Assembly: GCF_001613225.1 (NCBI RefSeq)
Contig: NZ_BDBY01000357.1
Location: 1-32,872 of the forward strand
Length of the DNA: 32,872 bases
Origin: Nocardia pseudovaccinii NBRC 100343
GTDB taxonomy: Bacteria; Actinomycetota; Actinomycetes; Mycobacteriales; Mycobacteriaceae
Direction of reading: 5' to 3'
Numbering within the stretch: position 1 is the stretch's first letter; every line of letters starts with the position of its first letter. Shown piece by piece: positions 32,088 through 32,872 of the stretch. The notes beneath the pieces were generated by a model, which made no database searches, was not told where the DNA came from, and saw only the letters and a program-made list of their open reading frames with translations. A program made the position numbers and the translations under genes.

Positions 32088-32599
32088 CCCAGCGCCTCAT
32101 CGAATCGAAGGACCGAGACGCCCGCGCCCCGGCTGTTGAATACGCGGAGTCGGGTCATCAACATGGCGGCGAAGGTTTCGGCCTCCCATTCGGCGAGTTC
32201 GTCGGCGCCGTCGTCGATGATCTGCTGATGCGCCCGCTGACTGAGCATGTAGGCGATCAGATCGTCGCTGGCCTCCAGCGTCACCTCCGGCGCGGGCGCA
32301 CCCTCGTGATCGAAGACGATATGGCCCAATTCGTGTGCGAGCGTGTGGTCGCGGCTCGGCAGTGCGGTGGCGAGCACGATGACATCGCGGTCCGGATAGA
32401 ACCGGCGCTGGCCGCAGACACCGGGACCCAGTTCGGCACTGGCGATTTCGATTTCGCGGCGCCGCTCGCTGGCAATGGAGGCGACGACCTCCTCCAGGGT
32501 GGTCGCATCGGAATCCGCGGCGACCGCGCATACCGCGTCGACCGCCGCCGCGACCCGGCGGTAGGCCCGGAGTCCGCTTTGGTTCCTGCTCTCGGTCAT
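32084..32599 (-). CDS. ImmA/IrrE-family metallo-endopeptidase
   Basis: 171 residues. The zinc motif HELGH is at residues 89-93 in TLAHELGHIVFDHE, and Glu139 or Glu141 in EWEAETFAAML is the likely third ligand. ImmA/IrrE proteases cut repressors (ImmR, DdrO) to switch on phage-like or stress genes. Here no HTH domain is fused and no repressor is adjacent on the same strand; the EspR-like protein lies about 1.8 kb away facing this operon. AAGGGGG 6 nt before the ATG overlaps the stop of the upstream gene. The substrate is unknown. It could also act as the toxin-like member of a conflict module. Confidence 0.88.
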   Translation of the reverse strand: MTESRNQSGLRAYRRVAAAVDAVCAVAADSDATTLEEVVASIASERRREIEIASAELGPGVCGQRRFYPDRDVIVLATALPSRDHTLAHELGHIVFDHEGAPAPEVTLEASDDLIAYMLSQRAHQQIIDDGADELAEWEAETFAAMLMTRLRVFNSRGAGVSVLRFDEALG

Positions 32600-32610
32600 C
32601 GAACGCCCCC

Positions 32611-32872
32611 TTACGTTCTCGGTCCGAAGAATTCGGCACGAGCGGCATCGATGCGGGCCTGCGCGGCCGACGCGCTCTGGAAACTCACTGCGCCGGAGCC
32701 GGTTCCGGCCAGTGCGAGCGCGATCAGGCCACCAACCACACCCAGTACGTTGGGCTTCGGCAGGCCGTCGTCTGCCCTGGTGTGCCGGACGTCCGAATTC
32801 GGCTTGGCCGATGGCGCGGGTGCGGCAGGCGGCGCGGGCGGTGGTGCCTGCTCAGGAGCGGGCGCGGGCGGC
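32611..32872 (-). CDS. Proline/alanine-rich single-TM protein, partial at the window edge
   Basis: Only the last 86 residues are visible; the gene continues past the right edge. The visible part starts with a low-complexity Pro/Ala stretch (PAPEQAPPPAPPAAP), followed by KPNVLGVVGGLIALALAGTGSGAVSF, a likely transmembrane helix, and a short tail ending EFFGPRT. The stop TAA at 32611-32613 lies 11 nt upstream of the peptidase start, so it heads the operon of the peptidase and the 7-TM protein. The Pro-rich part may be cytosolic or periplasmic. Function unknown. The N-terminal part, out of the window, would be needed to identify the family. Confidence 0.7.
   Translation of the reverse strand, partial: PPAPAPEQAPPPAPPAAPAPSAKPNSDVRHTRADDGLPKPNVLGVVGGLIALALAGTGSGAVSFQSASAAQARIDAARAEFFGPRT

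Overview
High-GC actinobacterial chromosome, most likely Nocardia or a close mycolic-acid relative such as Rhodococcus. Several proteins match, in sequence and in gene order, the cholesterol catabolism locus of Mycobacterium tuberculosis: the Rv3502c-Rv3505, Rv3515c-Rv3516, Rv3520c-Rv3523 and Rv3545c-Rv3546 blocks. An EspR-like regulator and frequent GTG and TTG starts also fit. I see no tRNA, rRNA, CRISPR array, transposase or integrase.

Layout. (1) 1-4100: hsd4A and fdxD on the minus strand, and the heteromeric acyl-CoA dehydrogenase pair fadE26-fadE27 on the plus strand. (2) 4100-4850: a MazE/AbrB-VapC type toxin-antitoxin pair behind a palindromic operator. (3) 4870-14260: an accessory block that interrupts the steroid genes. 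It holds an XRE and a TetR regulator, two tandem cytochromes P450 with a secreted beta-propeller protein between them, an alpha/beta hydrolase without its nucleophile serine, a malonyltransferase-like protein coupled to an SDR, and a TetR/FAD-monooxygenase divergon with duplicated operators. (4) 14265-17620: thioesterase, fadD19 and echA19. (5) 17680-19280: a VOC protein and an ECF sigma factor fused to a SnoaL-like domain. (6) 19819-30000: second acyl-CoA synthetase, F420-type oxidoreductase, DUF35 protein, ltp4, ltp3, second LLM oxidoreductase, NTF2/KSI-like protein, then cyp125 and fadA5 divergently. (7) 30300-32872: EspR-like regulator facing a minus-strand operon of a 7-TM protein, an ImmA/IrrE peptidase and a proline-rich membrane protein cut by the window edge.

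How it works together. CYP125 oxidises the sterol terminal carbon. FadD19 makes the CoA thioester. FadE26-FadE27, EchA19, Hsd4A and FadA5 carry out beta-oxidation. Ltp3, Ltp4 and the DUF35 protein are the set linked in Rhodococcus to removal of C24-branched phytosterol side chains. Seven boxes matching or nearly matching the KstR consensus TnnAACnnGTTnnA lie in the promoters of these genes and are absent from most of the accessory block, so the steroid parts form one KstR regulon.

Most notable observations: three minus-strand GTG starts lie exactly 11 nt from a KstR box, with a TANNNT hexamer overlapping the box end, which predicts leaderless transcripts. A glycine-rich coding repeat is found at the 5' ends of the DUF35 gene and ltp3. 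Several proteins keep their fold but lack catalytic residues (hydrolase, Ltp3, Ltp4, KSI-like). All database comparisons here are from memory of the families, not from a search.
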